Of a stretch of DNA of 19,210 nt, positions 16,041-19,210 are shown one piece after another. Position 1 is the first letter of the stretch; every line of letters starts with the position of its first letter. The notes beneath the pieces were generated by a model. That model worked only from the letters and a program-made list of their open reading frames with translations, made no database searches and was not told the origin of the DNA. This DNA is from Acidobacteriota bacterium (GTDB lineage: Bacteria > Acidobacteriota > Terriglobia > Terriglobales > Acidobacteriaceae): positions 1 to 19,210 of the forward strand of contig JAJZIF010000019.1 of the NCBI GenBank assembly GCA_021810735.1. Reading direction: 5' to 3'. The position numbers and the translations under genes were made by a program.

Positions 16041-16104
16041 TCCTTAATTAAAATTGTCTTACTCGCAAAAGAGTGCCGCCGCAAACAGTCCGAGGAACTG
16101 ATTC

Positions 16105-16878
16105 ATGCATTCATATACTGTTCAGGTACTGAAGATGGGGCAAGCCGATGTTCCACGCCCGGAGGTTTACTGGATGACTGGGTGGGGCGAATGGGAGACT
16201 TTATACTTCTATATGGTCTTCATTCAGGGCGGCGATGTTAAGGCGATCGTCAATACCGGCCTACCGTATGACCTACAGGATATGAATGCGCGCTGGAAAG
16301 AGTTTGCGGGTCCGCGATGTGAACTCTTGCGCAAAGAGATCGAGACACCTGTAGAGGCGTTGCGGCACGTTGGGGTTGAACCGCACCAGATAACACACGT
16401 CCTATTAACACCCCTACAAATATATGCCACCGCGAACATTCCGCTATTTACCAATGCGAGGATATGTATGTCGCGCCGCGGTTGGATCGAGGATATACTA
16501 GCGAGACCATCCTGGCTCCACGTACCACGTAGATATTGTATTGCCGACGAAGTGCTCAAATATCTATTGTTTCAGGCGAGCGACCGTCTAGTTCTGCTTG
16601 CGGATGAGGATGAAATTTGCCCCGGCATCCAAGCTGCGTGGGTGGGTACCCATCATCGTAGCTCCATGCTCTTTACAATCCGCACAAAGAATGGGACGGT
16701 GGGTGTCAGTGATTGTGCCTTCAAATATGGGAACCTGCAGGGGCACCCGCTGGGAATTGGGGAAAGCCTGGCCGAAGGCGCCATCGCATATGAACGCATT
16801 CTTCGAGACATCCAGCACTTTATTCCACTCTACGATCCACAGGTGCTGGAGAAATACCCCGATGGGATTGTCGCGTGA
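16105..16878 (+). CDS. Metallo-beta-lactamase-fold protein lacking the HxHxDH metal motif
   Basis: 257-residue cytoplasmic protein with the frame of AHL-lactonase-like MBL hydrolases: AIVNTGLP near residue 50 (usually VDTG), ITHVLLT before the first metal loop, IPLFTNARICMSRRGW after it, and GTHHRSSMLFTI and GVSDCAFKYGNL later. At the metal loop the usual T-HxHxDH reads T-PLQIYA: Pro103, Gln105, Tyr107 and Ala108 replace His, His, Asp and His. His183/His184 and Asp203, at the other metal positions, are kept. The frame is intact and spacing is unchanged, so this is substitution and not a frameshift. GAGG lies nine bases before the ATG. The stop codon overlaps the start of the DHDPS-family gene (GTGA). 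A canonical zinc-dependent lactonase is unlikely; it may be a re-purposed enzyme, a non-catalytic partner or a dead copy. Confidence 0.75.
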   Translation: MHSYTVQVLKMGQADVPRPEVYWMTGWGEWETLYFYMVFIQGGDVKAIVNTGLPYDLQDMNARWKEFAGPRCELLRKEIETPVEALRHVGVEPHQITHVLLTPLQIYATANIPLFTNARICMSRRGWIEDILARPSWLHVPRRYCIADEVLKYLLFQASDRLVLLADEDEICPGIQAAWVGTHHRSSMLFTIRTKNGTVGVSDCAFKYGNLQGHPLGIGESLAEGAIAYERILRDIQHFIPLYDPQVLEKYPDGIVA

Positions 16879-17726
16879 TTGCCAAAATTGCTGGTATCAT
16901 ACCGATTCTCGCCACTCCTTTTACCAGCGAGGGGGAAGTGGATGCGAATGGCTTCGCAGCAATCGTCGAATCAGCGATAACGAACGGCGCCCATGCGGTT
17001 GCCATGTTCGGCCTTGCAAGCGAATACTACAAACTCACGGATGATGAACGACGCATTCTCACTTCGGTACTGATCGAGACAACGCGGGATAGAGTACCCG
17101 TGCTGATCTCCGTTACCCACCACTCCACCGAGGTCGCTGTGCGCCAAGCTATGGAGGCAGAGCAGGCCGGCGCCCATGCGGTGATGGTTCTGCCACCTTT
17201 TTTTCTGAGTCCTCCACTGAACTCGATTCTTTTCCATGTCGAGGCCATCGTGGCAGCGGTTCACATTCCTGTCATCCTGCAATACGCGCCTGTACAGACC
17301 GCCATCCCGGCGGACGTGTTGCTTCGCTTACCAGTTTCTATTATCAAAGTCGATGCGTCGCCTTCCATTCCCGCGCTTCTGTCTTTACCTGTGGGAGTCA
17401 CTACTCTGGTCGGCTATATGGGCTTGGATCTGCCGGATGCAGTTTTAGCGGGTTGCTCGGGATGTATGCCCACCGCATCACTCGTACGGTCGTTTGTGAA
17501 AGTGTGGCGCTTGCTGCAAGAAAACCCGGCAGAGGGACGCCGGGAACACCACACGCTGCTTCCGTTACTGCAATATATGATGCAGTCCGTCGAATTTTTA
17601 ATTGCTGCAGAGAAACAATTGCTCGTGAAGCAAGGTATTATTCGCAGCGGTTATTGCCGTAGCCCTTGCGTATCGTTCTATCGCGAGCAGATCAACCAGC
17701 TTGATGAATACCTCGAAAATCTATGA
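16875..17726 (+). CDS. DHDPS/N-acetylneuraminate-lyase family aldolase
   Basis: Class I aldolase/lyase of 283 residues with a TIM barrel and a Schiff-base lysine, the family of dihydrodipicolinate synthase, KDG aldolase and sialic acid lyase. Seen: IPILATPFTSEGEVD at the N-terminus, FGLASEYYKLTDDER in the usual G-x-x-x-E region, and the probable Schiff-base Lys158 in SIIKVDAS. Where typical members have YNxP, this one has QYAP (Gln136-Tyr137), so the catalytic tyrosine position is changed. GTG at 16875 overlaps the preceding stop by four bases, indicating translational coupling to the MBL-like gene. Cleavage of a 2-keto-3-deoxy acid to pyruvate plus aldehyde is inferred from the RhmD-like gene downstream; lysine biosynthesis is unlikely given the altered motifs and context. 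Confidence 0.85.
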   Translation: MIAKIAGIIPILATPFTSEGEVDANGFAAIVESAITNGAHAVAMFGLASEYYKLTDDERRILTSVLIETTRDRVPVLISVTHHSTEVAVRQAMEAEQAGAHAVMVLPPFFLSPPLNSILFHVEAIVAAVHIPVILQYAPVQTAIPADVLLRLPVSIIKVDASPSIPALLSLPVGVTTLVGYMGLDLPDAVLAGCSGCMPTASLVRSFVKVWRLLQENPAEGRREHHTLLPLLQYMMQSVEFLIAAEKQLLVKQGIIRSGYCRSPCVSFYREQINQLDEYLENL

Positions 17727-17805
17727 CCTACCCTGCGCACGATACGTATTGTCATTTTCTACCCACACCAAGCCACACGCCTCCTTCGCGACAATGAGGA
17801 GGGCT

Positions 17806-17820
17806 CTATCGCGAAGATAG
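17806..17820. promoter_or_regulatory. Operator-like palindrome, copy 2 (RhmD-like gene)
   Basis: CTATC-GCGAA-GATAG, an inverted repeat with the same total length and outer arms as the one at 9047-9061. Both share CTATCG, then four variable bases, then GATAGTTT. It lies 56 bases before the start at 17876 in a 149-base intergenic region. The GATAGT at 17816-17821 may serve as the -10 box, though no good -35 box is seen here. Confidence 0.45.
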
Positions 17821-17864
17821 TTTGTTGGGAAGACGATCAGTACACTTAACATTAGGGAAGTTTT

Positions 17865-17870
17865 GTGGAG
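17865..17870 (+). promoter_or_regulatory. Ribosome-binding site deciding the RhmD-like start
   Basis: GTGGAG five bases before the ATG at 17876. The frame is open back to 17822, but a start there would lie almost on the operator-like element, so the downstream ATG is chosen. Confidence 0.6.
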
Positions 17871-17875
17871 ATACG

Positions 17876-19054
17876 ATGCGAATTGAAAAAATCAGAACAC
17901 GAAACATCGGATTTTCTCGCGCCCCAGTCACCCTCAAGCGGAACCTGGTTACGAACACGTCGCAGTTCGAGGATTTCGAAACACGGCAAAGTGGCTGGTT
18001 CGGTTCGGTGATGTGCACGCTAGTCGAGGTGGAGACCGACGATGGCTTGCTTGGTGTCGGTACTGCGGGGGCATTCCACGGCGCCGCCAAATCCATAATC
18101 GACGATTACTACTCGGATCTGATCATCGGTGAAGATCCAAGGCGGCACGAATATCTTTGGCAGAGGATGTATCGAACTACGATTCGGTTTGGCCGCTCCG
18201 GTTCCGCATTGACCGGCATTTCCGCATTGGATATTGCCTGCTGGGATCTGCACGGAAAAGCGGAAGGCAAACCCGTCTATGACCTGATAGGGGGACGCAC
18301 TCAGACCCATGTTCCTTGTTATGTGAGTCGTCTCTATGCCATGGAGGACCTTGACCAGCTTGCCGAGGAGGCGAAGCACTGGAAGGACCTTGGGTTTGTT
18401 CGTATGAAGCAGCGATTCGGATTTGGGCCGAAGGACGGCCCAGCCGGTATGCGGCGCAATGTGGACCTGGTTCGAACCGTTCGAAGAGTTGTCGGCGAGG
18501 ACATCGAACTAGCGGCCGATGCCTACATGGGATGGAACGTCGGATATGCAATCGAAATGGCCAAAATGCTTCGCGATTTTAACCTGGCGTGGATCGAAGA
18601 GCCACTGATGCCGCATGAGGTTGCAGGATATGTAGAGCTGAAAGAGCGCTGTCCCTGGCAGTGCTGGAGCTGTGGTGAGCATTCGTATGGCAAGTGGGAC
18701 TTCAAGGATCTGATCGACCGCCGTGCCGTAGACATTTTGCAGTTCGATACCAACCGCGTGGGCGGTATCACGGAAGCACTCAAAATCTGTGCTATGGCAG
18801 AGGCTGCAGGGCTTCCTGTCATTCCGCATTCAAACGAGGCGCACAATACCCATGTGATTTTCAGTCGCGCCCCACATGTCTGTCCGCTGGTGGAATATTT
18901 TCCTGACGTCGAACCGGATACTGGGAACGAATTATTTTGGAAAATATTCAGTGGATTGCCCGAAGCAGGGAATGGGACTCTGACGTTGAACTCTGCACCC
19001 GGGTTAGGTATCGGAATTCGAGAAGAAATCGCCGCCCGCTTATGCGTCAACTGA
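17876..19054 (+). CDS. Enolase-superfamily acid-sugar dehydratase, L-rhamnonate dehydratase-like
   Basis: Cytoplasmic Mg-dependent dehydratase of 392 residues from the mandelate-racemase/enolase superfamily, expected to convert an aldonate to its 2-keto-3-deoxy acid. Metal ligands are Asp215 (LAADAYMG), Glu241 (WIEEPL) and Glu268 (SCGEHS); the catalytic dyad is His318 (VIPHSN) with Asp291 (LQFDTN), and Lys178 (MKQRF) sits on the second barrel strand. The segment GPKDGPAGMRRN closely resembles the GPHDGDAGIRK segment of E. coli RhmD, as recalled, and SGEH is also shared in pattern, so L-rhamnonate or a related deoxy-aldonate is the best substrate guess. It lies 149 bases after the DHDPS-family gene with its own operator-like site. 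L-fuconate or another acid sugar remains possible. Confidence 0.87.
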   Translation: MRIEKIRTRNIGFSRAPVTLKRNLVTNTSQFEDFETRQSGWFGSVMCTLVEVETDDGLLGVGTAGAFHGAAKSIIDDYYSDLIIGEDPRRHEYLWQRMYRTTIRFGRSGSALTGISALDIACWDLHGKAEGKPVYDLIGGRTQTHVPCYVSRLYAMEDLDQLAEEAKHWKDLGFVRMKQRFGFGPKDGPAGMRRNVDLVRTVRRVVGEDIELAADAYMGWNVGYAIEMAKMLRDFNLAWIEEPLMPHEVAGYVELKERCPWQCWSCGEHSYGKWDFKDLIDRRAVDILQFDTNRVGGITEALKICAMAEAAGLPVIPHSNEAHNTHVIFSRAPHVCPLVEYFPDVEPDTGNELFWKIFSGLPEAGNGTLTLNSAPGLGIGIREEIAARLCVN

Positions 19055-19068
19055 GGAAGACAACTTCC
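19055..19068 (+). terminator. Small hairpin right after the RhmD-like stop
   Basis: GGAAG-ACAA-CTTCC immediately after the stop codon, without a following T-run; a weak terminator candidate. The remaining 142 bases to the window end show no ORF or element I can support. Confidence 0.2.
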
Positions 19069-19210
19069 AGGCATATTTCTCCGACAGCGGGGTAACCTGC
19101 ATCGCAGCGCACATCCTTATGTTCTCAGCGATGCTCACTGTTCCGATCCAAATCTGTGGCTGCTTCTCGCAAGCCGCTGGAGCTTTCCTTGTACCTGAAT
19201 AATGCACGGG

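Overview
The window looks like the chromosome of a soil or plant-associated Acidobacteriota member (Terriglobia/Acidobacteriaceae type). This is inferred from the very large Oar-like TonB-dependent receptor with an N-terminal carboxypeptidase-regulatory domain and no SusD partner, from the mix of Tat- and Sec-exported glycan enzymes, and from moderate GC content. No rRNA, tRNA, CRISPR array, insertion sequence or phage gene was recognised.

Layout. (1) 1-2091, plus strand: the tail of an iron-sulfur cluster (isc) operon, with hscA (5' end cut off by the window), the Isc-type 2Fe-2S ferredoxin fdx, and iscX. (2) 2167-6680, minus strand: a Tat-exported formylglycine sulfatase, a secreted GH27 alpha-galactosidase with a ricin-type lectin tail, and a cytoplasmic NAD-type short-chain dehydrogenase, read in that order. 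(3) 6965-8788, plus strand and divergent from the sulfatase: a secreted CocE/NonD-type serine hydrolase. (4) 8789-9140: the longest non-coding gap, with a convincing promoter whose -10 box lies in a perfect 6-3-6 palindrome. (5) 9141-15975: the TonB-dependent receptor and a GH78 alpha-L-rhamnosidase. (6) 16105-17726: a metallo-beta-lactamase-like protein without its HxHxDH metal motif, overlapped by 4 bases by a DHDPS-family aldolase/lyase. (7) 17876-19054: an L-rhamnonate-dehydratase-like enolase-superfamily enzyme preceded by a second copy of the 15-bp operator-like element.

Working model (inference). The genes from 2167 onward form a glycan-use island directly next to the housekeeping isc genes. 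The sulfatase, GH27, GH78 and CocE-type hydrolase would strip sulfate, alpha-galactose (or beta-L-arabinopyranose), L-rhamnose and possibly acyl groups from a rhamnose-containing glycan. The receptor would import released fragments. The short-chain dehydrogenase, RhmD-like dehydratase and DHDPS-family aldolase would carry L-rhamnose or another deoxysugar through a non-phosphorylating oxidative route to pyruvate plus an aldehyde. The degenerate MBL-fold protein sits where a lactonase would be expected. The shared operator ties uptake (receptor) to catabolism (dehydratase). No regulator and no inner-membrane sugar transporter is present in the window.
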